From JAWXVD01 sp044425705 (GTDB lineage Bacteria > Bacillota > Clostridia > Lachnospirales > Lachnospiraceae), in assembly GCA_044425705.1 (NCBI GenBank), contig JAWXVD010000064.1, forward strand, positions 1 to 19,021: 19,021 nucleotides of DNA, in the 5' to 3' direction. Below the pieces are notes generated by a model, which searched no databases, was not told the origin of the DNA, and saw only the letters and a program-made list of their open reading frames with translations. The number at the start of each line of letters is the position of its first letter. Position 1 is the first letter of the stretch. Made by a program: the position numbers and the translations under genes. This document shows positions 1-6,856 of the stretch, piece by piece.

Positions 1-159
1 GGTTGTTTCTTTCGAAACATGTTCTCTTGCATTCGTAATTTAAATTGCTTTAAACTCTCATGCTGAATATTCTCTTTAGAATTTTCGAGATTGTATTACT
101 GTTTATTTGTCAATGTTCTGTGTTGTTTTGTTGTCGTGTGTTTCACAGGCAACTTGTAT

Positions 160-222
160 ATATTACCATCTGTGTGATTCCTTGTCAACAACTTTTTTTG
201 TTTTTTTAAAAAGTTTTTTGTA
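160..222 (-). promoter_or_regulatory. Candidate strong promoter P2 with A-tract upstream element
   Basis: On the minus strand a perfect TTGACA (188-183) and TAATAT (165-160) are 17 bases apart, with TGG before the -10. Positions 189-222 hold three A/T tracts in the style of an UP element. Together with P1 this tandem arrangement is typical of rRNA or tRNA operons, but no structural RNA is reached before the window ends. The transcribed leader would be about 150 bases at the edge. I see no reading frame of note in 1-357. Confidence 0.5.
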
Positions 223-248
223 GTTACAGATTACATGTAAGCTGTAAC
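223..248. promoter_or_regulatory. 26-bp inverted repeat, site 1 (GTTACAG-N12-CTGTAAC)
   Basis: The outer arms GTTACAG and CTGTAAC are perfect inverted repeats 12 bases apart. The inside holds another palindrome, TTACATGTAA, so nearly the whole 26 bp is symmetric with one mismatched pair. It sits between P1 and P2, about 82 bases upstream of the expected P2 start. Two similar sites with the same spacing lie upstream of the response regulator gene. It is a likely operator; the protein that binds is unknown. Confidence 0.45.
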
Positions 249-313
249 TAAGTTACGAACTATACTTCTCACTTTTTGTAAAAAACTGTCTGTCGTTTTC
301 GGCGACAAAGAGT

Positions 314-342
314 ATATTATCATAGGTCGAAATATAATGCAA
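314..342 (-). promoter_or_regulatory. Candidate promoter P1, pointing out of the left edge
   Basis: On the minus strand there is TTGCAT at 342-337, a 17-base spacer and TAATAT at 319-314, preceded by TGA, which makes an extended -10. An A-rich stretch lies just upstream and overlaps the end of the histidine kinase gene. The -10 region is nearly the same as that of P2 at 160-188. It would drive a gene left of the window. The call rests on hexamer matches by eye. Confidence 0.45.
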
Positions 343-357
343 GCACTTTTTTTATTT

Positions 358-1827
358 TTATAGCACTAATTCTAATTCAAACCAGAAAGCAACACCATTT
401 GTATAATTATCTACCCCATATTTCTGATTCATAGATTCCATGATTGCTTTTACAATAGATAATCCTATCCCACTTCCACCATATTCTCTCGTTCTAGCCT
501 TATCTACTTTATAAAACTTCTCCCATACTTGTGCTATACTTTCCTCTGGAATACTATCTCCTGTATTAAACACAGTGACTCTGATACGATTTTCTTTTAT
601 TTGAAATTTCACATCTATAATTCGTTCTCCCGAAACATGGTTCATCGCATTGGTAAAATAATTCATAAATACTTCTTCTACTTTAAATTCATCTCCCCAT
701 ACAAATACAGGATTAGATTCTTCTATCTGTATTCTGCAATTATTTTGTACAATCATAATATTAGCCGATTGAATATAATTGTTAACTAGTTCTACTATAT
801 CAAATCGTTCCATCGTAATTTCGTCACTCCCAAATTCTAATTGATTCAATGACAACAATTTTTTTACCATAGTATTCATTTTATCAGCTTCATCTACAAT
901 CACACTGCAATAAAAATTTTTATTTTCATCATCTTCATAAATACCATCTATTAGTCCTTCTGCATATCCTTGTATCAAACTAATTGGTGTTTTTAATTCA
1001 TGAGAAACATTTGATAAAAATTCTGTCCTCATCTGATCTAACTTGTCTTTCTTTTGAATATCTTTCATTAATTTAGCATTGGCCGTTTTTAATTCAGAAA
1101 TAGTTTGTTCTAAAGCCATAGACATGCTATTAAAATTATCTCCTAATATCCCAATTTCATTTTGGCTATTTCCATTGTATTTTGTTTCAAAATCTAAATG
1201 CGCCATTTTTTCCGAAATATTAGTCAATTCTGAAATCGGTTCTGTAATTTTCCTCGTAATCATCCAAATGATGAGAGCACTGCCTAAGATTACAACTATT
1301 CCTAGATATCCTAAAAATTGATTTGCAATAGACACACTGTCTTGTATACTCTCAATCGGGGTTCTAATTAAAAATAAATTACTATTATCAAGCACTCCCC
1401 ACATTTCAATATTTTCAGTACCAGTCTTGTCATCCACCACTATTTTCATTTTATATTGTTCTTCATTAATAATGTAATCTTCTTCTGTACCCGAAGTTAA
1501 AAATAAATGATTCCATAATTGTAGCATAGTTCGTTCTGCATCATTCCCTACCGACTTGATGACATTAGAATCTACATTGACAACAAGAATATTCAAATTA
1601 TAACGATCACCTAATTTCTCCAATTGCACATCAAACTCATCACTTAGGAGTGTTCCTTCATTAGAAGCGTCATTAATGGTAACATATGCTTCTAATATAT
1701 TATTTTGTTTATCATTGATATAATATTGTTCTAAAAATAATGTATTAGAAATCAATAAACATCCTAAAGCAACAATCATAACTCCTATGAATAATAAAGA
1801 AATCTGTTTTTTTATTGAATATTTCAA
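358..1827 (-). CDS. Membrane sensor histidine kinase (HAMP, HisKA, HATPase_c)
   Basis: This is the sensor of a two-component pair, expected to autophosphorylate on histidine and pass the phosphate to the regulator encoded just upstream. Residues about 11-33 and 169-190 are membrane helices flanking an extracytoplasmic sensing region of about 135 residues. A HAMP linker follows (about 190-243), then the dimerisation and phosphoacceptor helix with HELKTP (His276), then the ATPase domain with the N box near Asn393, NTGD at 421-424 and GGSGIGLS at 450-457. The start is TTG at 1827; the next in-frame Met would cut into the first helix. A GAGAAAGGA ribosome site lies about 11 bases upstream. It follows the regulator gene by 49 bases, so they are one operon. 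The signal sensed cannot be told from sequence. Length (489 aa) is normal for the family. Confidence 0.9.
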   Translation of the reverse strand: MKYSIKKQISLLFIGVMIVALGCLLISNTLFLEQYYINDKQNNILEAYVTINDASNEGTLLSDEFDVQLEKLGDRYNLNILVVNVDSNVIKSVGNDAERTMLQLWNHLFLTSGTEEDYIINEEQYKMKIVVDDKTGTENIEMWGVLDNSNLFLIRTPIESIQDSVSIANQFLGYLGIVVILGSALIIWMITRKITEPISELTNISEKMAHLDFETKYNGNSQNEIGILGDNFNSMSMALEQTISELKTANAKLMKDIQKKDKLDQMRTEFLSNVSHELKTPISLIQGYAEGLIDGIYEDDENKNFYCSVIVDEADKMNTMVKKLLSLNQLEFGSDEITMERFDIVELVNNYIQSANIMIVQNNCRIQIEESNPVFVWGDEFKVEEVFMNYFTNAMNHVSGERIIDVKFQIKENRIRVTVFNTGDSIPEESIAQVWEKFYKVDKARTREYGGSGIGLSIVKAIMESMNQKYGVDNYTNGVAFWFELELVL

Positions 1828-1876
1828 GATAATTCCAATCCTTTCTCAAATCAGTAATATAAATTCTCACTAGAAA

Positions 1877-2551
1877 CTACATTTCTAACTTATATCCAAT
1901 ACCCCAAATTGTTTTAATGTAATTTCCCTTTTCCCCTATTTTAGCTCTTAATTTTTTCACATGGGTATCGATAGTCCTAGCATCACCAAAATAATCATAG
2001 TTCCATACATGATTCAAAATTTGTTCTCTAGATAGTGCAATCCCCTTGTTTTCTATAAAATAGACTAACAATTCAAATTCCTTAATACTCAACTCAATAA
2101 GTTCTCCATCTACAGTAACAATATGTGCCGTTTGATCAATACAAATACCACCTGCCTCTATCATTTCATTTGTATCTTGAATTTTCCCTCGTTTTAAAAT
2201 TGCTTCAATTCTTGCCACAAGAATTTTAGGACTAAACGGTTTTCCTATATATTCATCCACACCAAGGTTAAACCCTTGTAATTCGTCACGTTCTTCATTT
2301 TTCGCTGTCAACATAACAATCGGCACACTTGAATAATTTCTAATTTCTTTACATACTTGCCAACCGTTCATTTTAGGCATCATAACATCTAAAATAATTA
2401 ATTCTATATTTTTATCTGTAAAAAAAACATCTAAAGCTTCACTACCATCACACGCTTCTACTACATCATACCCCGCTCTTGTCAAGAAATCTTTAACTAA
2501 TCTACGCATTCTACTTTCATCATCTACTACTAATATTTTTAATTTATCCAT
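1877..2551 (-). CDS. OmpR/PhoB-family response regulator
   Basis: This 224-residue protein has a receiver domain with the acidic pair Asp10/Asp11, phosphoacceptor Asp55 in LDVMMPKMNG, Thr82, Tyr101 and Lys104 in GKPF. A C-terminal winged helix ends in the typical WGIGYKLEM. It should bind DNA once phosphorylated by the kinase encoded downstream. The start is the ATG at 2551: it has a GGAAAGGAAAG ribosome site just upstream, and MDKLKILVVDDE is the normal beginning of the family. The frame stays open further upstream to a GTG at 2665, but that part is only the translated hairpin repeats at 2574-2717 and should not be annotated as protein. Three copies of a 26-bp inverted repeat near this operon are candidate targets, which is inference. 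Confidence 0.92.
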   Translation of the reverse strand: MDKLKILVVDDESRMRRLVKDFLTRAGYDVVEACDGSEALDVFFTDKNIELIILDVMMPKMNGWQVCKEIRNYSSVPIVMLTAKNEERDELQGFNLGVDEYIGKPFSPKILVARIEAILKRGKIQDTNEMIEAGGICIDQTAHIVTVDGELIELSIKEFELLVYFIENKGIALSREQILNHVWNYDYFGDARTIDTHVKKLRAKIGEKGNYIKTIWGIGYKLEM

Positions 2552-2573
2552 ATAAACACTTTCCTTTCCATAA

Positions 2574-2646
2574 TTAAGTCCAGTGATTTCACTTGCTTGC
2601 AAGGGTGAAATCACAGACGCTGAAGGTGAACATTTTATTTTCACCC
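2574..2646 (-). repeat. Double-hairpin palindromic element, copy A
   Basis: This is a 73-bp unit with two inverted repeats. Read on the minus strand, the first hairpin is GGTGAAAA with a TTCACC arm, and the second pairs GTGATTTCAC with GTGAAATCAC around a 12-base loop. It lies directly next to copy B in the same direction, in the leader of the response regulator gene. A third copy is inside allH. Its minus-strand frame is open and would encode SPLQASEIT, the same frame as the allH copy. Confidence 0.85.
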
Positions 2647-2717
2647 TTAAGTCCAGTGTTTTCACTTACTCACAAGGGTGAAATCACAGACGCTGAGGGT
2701 GAAAATTTATTTTATCC
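2647..2717 (-). repeat. Double-hairpin palindromic element, copy B
   Basis: This 71-bp unit abuts copy A head to tail and differs from it at fewer than ten positions plus one small indel by eye. The long stem has one mismatch, and the first hairpin has lost some pairing. The two copies together fill the leader between the candidate promoter (2724-2752) and the ribosome site of the regulator gene. A TAA stop in its first hairpin means it is not open through its whole length. Confidence 0.85.
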
Positions 2718-2723
2718 TTTTTA

Positions 2724-2752
2724 ATTCTAATCTTTCATACATAAGTTTGCAA
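2724..2752 (-). promoter_or_regulatory. Candidate promoter of the two-component operon
   Basis: On the minus strand TTGCAA at 2752-2747 and TAGAAT at 2729-2724 are 17 bases apart. Transcription would start near 2717, at the border of repeat copy B, so both repeat copies would be in the mRNA leader of about 165 bases. The -35 is only a 4 of 6 match. Confidence 0.4.
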
Positions 2753-2791
2753 TTGGTTTCATACTTTTTTCACAAATAAAGAAACAAACAA

Positions 2792-2817
2792 ATTACAGGT
2801 CACCTGCAGACTGTAAC
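2792..2817. promoter_or_regulatory. 26-bp inverted repeat, site 2 (ATTACAG-N12-CTGTAAC)
   Basis: The outer arms are TTACAG and CTGTAA with exactly 12 bases between, as in site 1 at 223-248; the two sites agree at 19 of 26 positions by eye when both are read on the minus strand. The centre is about 87 bases upstream of the expected start of the two-component operon, similar to the distance between site 1 and P2. This suggests an activator site or autoregulation. Confidence 0.45.
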
Positions 2818-2819
2818 AT

Positions 2820-2874
2820 AAAAAACCGACATGTATATTGTAGAAAATATAACACTCTACTATATACATGCCGA
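2820..2874 (-). terminator. Intrinsic terminator of the MFS transporter gene
   Basis: Arms at 2856-2874 and 2826-2844 form a stem of about 19 bp with three mismatched or wobble positions and an 11-base loop. On the minus strand the stem is followed by six T (2825-2820). There is no T run on the plus strand side, so it acts for minus-strand transcripts. It lies about 40 bases past the transporter stop codon. Confidence 0.75.
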
Positions 2875-2880
2875 TTAATC

Positions 2881-2906
2881 ATTACGGTTCTCACACAACC
2901 TGTAAC
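2881..2906. promoter_or_regulatory. 26-bp inverted repeat, site 3 (ATTACGG-N12-CTGTAAC)
   Basis: This is a weaker version of sites 1 and 2. One arm is a perfect CTGTAAC, the other has one changed base, and the spacing is again 12 bases. It begins ten bases past the stop codon of the MFS gene and upstream of the terminator, 89 bases centre to centre from site 2. It may be a distal operator of the two-component operon or chance. Confidence 0.3.
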
Positions 2907-2916
2907 AAAATAAAAA

Positions 2917-4122
2917 TCAATCTTGTTTATTCTTCATAGCCGGTCTTATAAAATATTGGCTTACAATCAAGGCCACCACATACAAGGCTAATGTTACATA
3001 TATTACATATGTATAAGAGCCTGTTGCCGAAACTACAATAGAACTAATCTGATTGCCTGTCAAACCTGCAATAGCCCAAGCCGAAAGAGAAACTCCATGA
3101 ATTTTACTAATATTTTCCATACCAAATGCATCCGATAGCACAGGAGGGATACAACTAAATCCGCCACCCATGCAAGCATTCACAACTAACATCAACAATA
3201 CCACCAATATTACAATACTATTATCAATAGCATTTGTGAGACACACAAGCACGCAGCCCACAATAGATGAAACAAGGATAACTCTAAAAACTATACTCCT
3301 CACCTTTAATCGATCTGATAAATTTGAAAAACCTAAGCGCCCTAAAACATTTACAGCTGCATTCAATGAAGAAATGAGGGCAATTGTTCCAACTGCAATA
3401 CCCATAATACTTAAAATATCCTTTTCTTGAGACATAATAGCAAGTCCACATGAAATATTTATGTAAAATACTATCCAGATACTAATAAAAATAGGATCTT
3501 TAAAAAGTGCCAACTTATTAAAGCTAGTATGCTCTGCTTCTTTCCATCCCTCTGGTTTCTTAATCAAATAATGCCCTAACATCATAGCCACAAAAGAAAA
3601 AGCACCTAATATGTAAAACATCTTTTCAACCCCTACTATAGCAATTAAATAAACCTTTATAGGGCTAGCAATGGCTTTTGCTAAACCGAATCCAGCTACC
3701 GCTATTCCAGTAGCCAAACCTTTATTATCTTCAAACCATAACATCAGCGTTTTCACAGGTGTTAGATAACCTAAACCCAAACCAATTCCCATAATGATAC
3801 CATAAAACAGATATACCCCAACAAGAGACTTAAAATAGATAGAAATGCCTGTCCCAATCATACCAACGGCAAAAAAGATAGCAGATAACAAAGAAGATTT
3901 TTTTATATCTCTCTCGACAATATCTCCTAACAGAAATGCAGACATACCTAGACAAAAAATCGCAATACTAAATGCCCATTCCACAACACCGCTAGATGCT
4001 CCTATAGATTCTGCAATATCCGCTTTGATTAATGACCAACAATAGACTGTTCCAATACAACAATGAATAAGTAGTGCGGGTATAGCTGCTCTCATCCAAC
4101 GATTTTCTAACTTACTTTTCAT
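2917..4122 (-). CDS. MFS transporter, oxalate:formate antiporter (OFA)-like
   Basis: This is a 401-residue membrane protein with about twelve hydrophobic helices. The stretch GLGLGYLTP then WFEDNKGLATGIAVAGFG, and the later GRLGFSNLSDR, are typical of the OFA branch of the major facilitator superfamily, whose known members move oxalate, formate and other small carboxylates. The substrate here is not known. The start is the ATG at 4122, seven bases after an AAGGAG ribosome site. The frame is open to a TTG at 4158, but that start has no ribosome site and would add 12 charged residues. It lies 85 bases after rho on the same strand and ends at a strong terminator, so it may be read from rho or from its own promoter. 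A role in exporting oxamate from the ureide pathway is possible but unsupported. Confidence 0.8.
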   Translation of the reverse strand: MKSKLENRWMRAAIPALLIHCCIGTVYCWSLIKADIAESIGASSGVVEWAFSIAIFCLGMSAFLLGDIVERDIKKSSLLSAIFFAVGMIGTGISIYFKSLVGVYLFYGIIMGIGLGLGYLTPVKTLMLWFEDNKGLATGIAVAGFGLAKAIASPIKVYLIAIVGVEKMFYILGAFSFVAMMLGHYLIKKPEGWKEAEHTSFNKLALFKDPIFISIWIVFYINISCGLAIMSQEKDILSIMGIAVGTIALISSLNAAVNVLGRLGFSNLSDRLKVRSIVFRVILVSSIVGCVLVCLTNAIDNSIVILVVLLMLVVNACMGGGFSCIPPVLSDAFGMENISKIHGVSLSAWAIAGLTGNQISSIVVSATGSYTYVIYVTLALYVVALIVSQYFIRPAMKNKQD

Positions 4123-4207
4123 GCGTAGTCTCCTTATGCTATTTTTATTATCAAACAATTTCGTTCTTAAAATCTGTGCTGTTTACTTCTATCTATTATA
4201 ATAGTGC

Positions 4208-5596
4208 TTAAAAGAATTTCATTTTTTTAGCCATTTCTACAAATTCTTTATTGTTTTTTGTTCGTTTGAATAAATCTATTACCTTATCAACTGCTTCATC
4301 TGGTTTCATGCCATTAAATGCACGGCGAATATTTCCAATTGCTTCTTGTTCATCTGGCGTTAACAACAAATCTTCACGTCTTGTACCAGATTTTGGAATG
4401 TCAATAGCCGGAAACACACGCTTTTCTGCAACCTTGCGATCCAATACTAATTCCATATTTCCAGTACCTTTAAATTCTTCGTACACTACATCATCCATTT
4501 TACTACCAGTTTCCACCAATGCTGTGGCTAAAATAGTTAAACTTCCACCTCCACGCATATTTCTAGCAGCTCCAAAGAAACGTTTTGGCATATGCAGTGC
4601 CGCTGGGTCAAGACCACCTGACAAGGTTCTACCACTAGGTGGAACTGTTAAATTGTATGCTCTTGTTAAACGTGTAATACTATCTAATAAAATCATAACA
4701 TCTTGATTATGCTCTACCAAGCGTTTTGCTCTCTCAATTACCATTTCAGACACTCGTTTATGGTGTTCTGGAAGCTCATCAAATGTAGAATAAATAACTT
4801 CCACGTTAGGTCCTTCAATCGCTTCTTTAATATCTGTTACTTCTTCTGGTCTCTCATCTATCAGTAATATCATTAAATGCACATCAGGATTATTTCTTTT
4901 TACTGATTTTGCAACTTCTTTTAATAATGTGGTTTTACCAGCTTTTGGTGGGGATACAATCATTCCTCTTTGTCCCTTACCTACTGGACTCATCAAATCC
5001 ATAATTCTCATGGCAACAGAAGCATTACCCGTTTCTAAACGTAACCGTTCATCTGGAAAAATCGGTGTTAAATCTTCAAAATTCCCTCTTTTAGATGCTA
5101 CATCTGGTGAATACCCATTAATTGTTTTTACATATAATAAAGCACTAAATTTTTCATTTTGAGATTTAATCCTTGTGTTTCCTTCAATGATATCACCTGT
5201 TTTCATATTGAACCTTCTAATCTGGCTAGGTGCTACATAGACATCATTTTCTCCTGGCAAAAAATTATCAGATCGAATAAATCCAAATCCATCTGCCATA
5301 ATTTCCAAAATACCTCTTGCTGTAATTCCACTGTCTAAATCTGAAGGAAATTTATCTTCGCCTTCTTTCTTTCGTTCTACTGTTCCACGTTGTTTTACCG
5401 GTGCTTCTTTTTTCTTCGTTGATGTTTCTTCTGTTGAATTATCTTGGCTTTCCTTTGTTACATTTTCAATTTCATCCAACTGTACCATTGCTTCAATCAC
5501 GTCTGCTTTTTTCATTGTTGAAACACCTTTAATCCCACGACTTTTAGCAATTTCACGTAAATCAACAACTCCTACTGTTTCATATCTTGCTCTCAT
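4208..5596 (-). CDS. rho: Transcription termination factor Rho
   Basis: Rho is the hexameric RNA helicase that ends transcription of untranslated RNA. In the 464-residue numbering from 5602, the protein has an N-terminal helical domain (DLREIAKSRGIKG, about 14-26), a charged linker rich in Lys, Glu and Thr (about 47-88), the cold-shock RNA-binding fold with GFGFIR (105-110), and the RecA-like motor with Walker A PPKAGKTT (218-225), LLDS (305-308), the Q loop PPSGRTLSGG (321-330) and GTGNMEL (379-385). Of the two close ATG codons, the second (5596) is preferred: the GAGG ribosome site is 8 bases from it but only 2 from the first (5602). The chosen start gives 462 residues. The linker is longer than in E. 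coli Rho, as is common in Firmicutes and Actinobacteria. It is not obviously tied to the ureide genes. Confidence 0.96.
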   Translation of the reverse strand: MRARYETVGVVDLREIAKSRGIKGVSTMKKADVIEAMVQLDEIENVTKESQDNSTEETSTKKKEAPVKQRGTVERKKEGEDKFPSDLDSGITARGILEIMADGFGFIRSDNFLPGENDVYVAPSQIRRFNMKTGDIIEGNTRIKSQNEKFSALLYVKTINGYSPDVASKRGNFEDLTPIFPDERLRLETGNASVAMRIMDLMSPVGKGQRGMIVSPPKAGKTTLLKEVAKSVKRNNPDVHLMILLIDERPEEVTDIKEAIEGPNVEVIYSTFDELPEHHKRVSEMVIERAKRLVEHNQDVMILLDSITRLTRAYNLTVPPSGRTLSGGLDPAALHMPKRFFGAARNMRGGGSLTILATALVETGSKMDDVVYEEFKGTGNMELVLDRKVAEKRVFPAIDIPKSGTRREDLLLTPDEQEAIGNIRRAFNGMKPDEAVDKVIDLFKRTKNNKEFVEMAKKMKFF

Positions 5597-5689
5597 TTTC
5601 ATTTCCTCTATTTACTTATATTTTTTTAGGGAATTATTACTAGACTTGTTACATATTATAAAATATTGGCTACTTACCTACTATTTCTT

Positions 5690-5818
5690 TTATAATACTC
5701 TCATTAACATAAGAATAAATTTCTTTATCTTTGTTTTATATTCTACACTTATTCTTTCATAAAGGCAATAGGTAACCCGTTTTACCGATGGTTTTATTAT
5801 CTTCCACACTGTTTCCAT
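5690..5818 (-). CDS. Possible 42-residue small protein between the protease and rho
   Basis: An ATG at 5818 is preceded by GGAG at nine bases (TTGGAGAATAAATA) and opens a 42-codon frame ending in TAA at 5690. The product begins METVWKIIKP, is rich in Lys and Arg, and ends in a hydrophobic stretch (FILMLMRVL), so it could be a small cationic membrane-associated peptide. I do not recognise it. The frame is short enough to arise by chance in AT-rich DNA; the good ribosome site and location in a 281-base gap are the only support. Confidence 0.3.
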   Translation of the reverse strand: METVWKIIKPSVKRVTYCLYERISVEYKTKIKKFILMLMRVL

Positions 5819-5877
5819 TTATTTATTCTCCAATCTCTATGAATAATTTCTTTCGAGATTATATGACACATTTGCCC

Positions 5878-6789
5878 TCACTCCATCAGTTTCCTTATAT
5901 TCAACATACCCCAGCCCTGTTTTCCCCACTCTTCTCCCATATCTACTGCATTATGAAGGATTTTACGTTTAATTTCTACATTTGTGATTGTTGGTTCTCG
6001 ATCAATTAACATAGCTGCTGCTCCTGCCACAAGGGGTGTTGCCATGGAGGTGCCGCTCTTCGTAATATATGCATTTCGATATCTGCGATTATAAAATTTG
6101 CAAGTGTTACTACAAGATACTATATTAGTACCAGGTGCCACAAGGTCTGGTTTTTTTATGTTATATACAGATGGTCCACGACCTGAATAAGTCTCACAAA
6201 GATTTTCATTTTTTCCAAAATATCTGCCATCATGGCAACCTACTGCAATCACCTTATCACTCATTGCAAAAGGGGAAATACTCATAGGCTCTGGACCTTT
6301 ATTACCTGCTGCAACTACAACAGTCATACCTAGTTTCCAAACTCCATCAATTTTCTCTATCAGTTGATTTCTTTTTTCTATATTTTGTACTGAACCAATT
6401 CCTACAGATATATTTAAAATACGAATATTGTATTCTTCCCTTACATCCATAATCCATTGAATTCCTTCTAACATGTCATCAAGACATCCATCACCATTTT
6501 CATTTAAGACTTTGCCAATAACAAGTCTTGCTTTGGGAACGATTCCTGCAATTCGACCTTCCGACACAAAACCACTGCTTGCTACACAGCCTGCAATATG
6601 GGTTCCATGTCCACTATCATCATACATAATACTATGATGATTAACGAAATCTTTAAATCCGATGATTCTATTTTCAAAATCAGGATGTGGAAAAATTCCA
6701 GAATCTAAAATAGCAACAGTAACCGATTCTCCTTGATATTTATTTACTAATTCCCCTGTACACTCTAATTGTTGTCTCACTCGATACAT
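5878..6789 (-). CDS. Intracellular subtilisin-like serine protease (peptidase S8)
   Basis: This 303-residue protein has the full S8 catalytic set: Asp29 in AILDSGIFPHPDF, His61 in DSGHGTHIAG, oxyanion Asn163 in AAGNKGP, and Ser248 in SGTSMATPLVAG. There is no signal peptide and no long propeptide, so it is probably cytoplasmic, in the style of AprX or the intracellular subtilisins. Its substrates are unknown. The ATG at 6789 has an AGGAG ribosome site seven bases upstream, but that site is inside a 10-bp hairpin (6795-6831), which may limit translation. The gene follows the aminotransferase by 67 bases on the same strand and could be read through from it. Nothing in the sequence ties it to ureide catabolism. 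Confidence 0.9.
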   Translation of the reverse strand: MYRVRQQLECTGELVNKYQGESVTVAILDSGIFPHPDFENRIIGFKDFVNHHSIMYDDSGHGTHIAGCVASSGFVSEGRIAGIVPKARLVIGKVLNENGDGCLDDMLEGIQWIMDVREEYNIRILNISVGIGSVQNIEKRNQLIEKIDGVWKLGMTVVVAAGNKGPEPMSISPFAMSDKVIAVGCHDGRYFGKNENLCETYSGRGPSVYNIKKPDLVAPGTNIVSCSNTCKFYNRRYRNAYITKSGTSMATPLVAGAAAMLIDREPTITNVEIKRKILHNAVDMGEEWGKQGWGMLNIRKLME

Positions 6790-6794
6790 AGGAA

Positions 6795-6831
6795 AACTCC
6801 TGGCTTTTATTACTACATTATGCCAAGAGTT
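6795..6831 (-). promoter_or_regulatory. Hairpin covering the protease ribosome binding site
   Basis: The arms at 6822-6831 and 6795-6804 pair over 10 bp (9 Watson-Crick, one G-U) around a 17-base loop. The downstream arm on the minus strand contains CAGGAG, the ribosome site of the S8 protease. The arm is followed by UUUU, so a weak terminator after the aminotransferase gene is the alternative reading. Confidence 0.4.
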
Positions 6832-6856
6832 AAAATTTGTTCCCTATTTAAAATAC

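Noticed and set aside
260..310. TGTCG/CGACA hairpin followed by TTTTTT as a terminator of the histidine kinase gene
   Set aside because: The stem is only five base pairs and the T run is six bases away from it; too weak to call.
529..789. Plus-strand open frames opposite the kinase, rho, allFG and other genes
   Set aside because: They lie within well-supported minus-strand genes, lack ribosome sites, and show no recognisable domains; they are shadows.
2552..2665. A 38-residue N-terminal extension of the response regulator from a GTG at 2665
   Set aside because: The extra part is the translated repeat element; the ATG at 2551 has a good ribosome site and gives the normal family start.
4123..4158. 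TTG start of the MFS transporter at 4158
   Set aside because: It has no ribosome site, whereas the ATG at 4122 has AAGGAG at seven bases.
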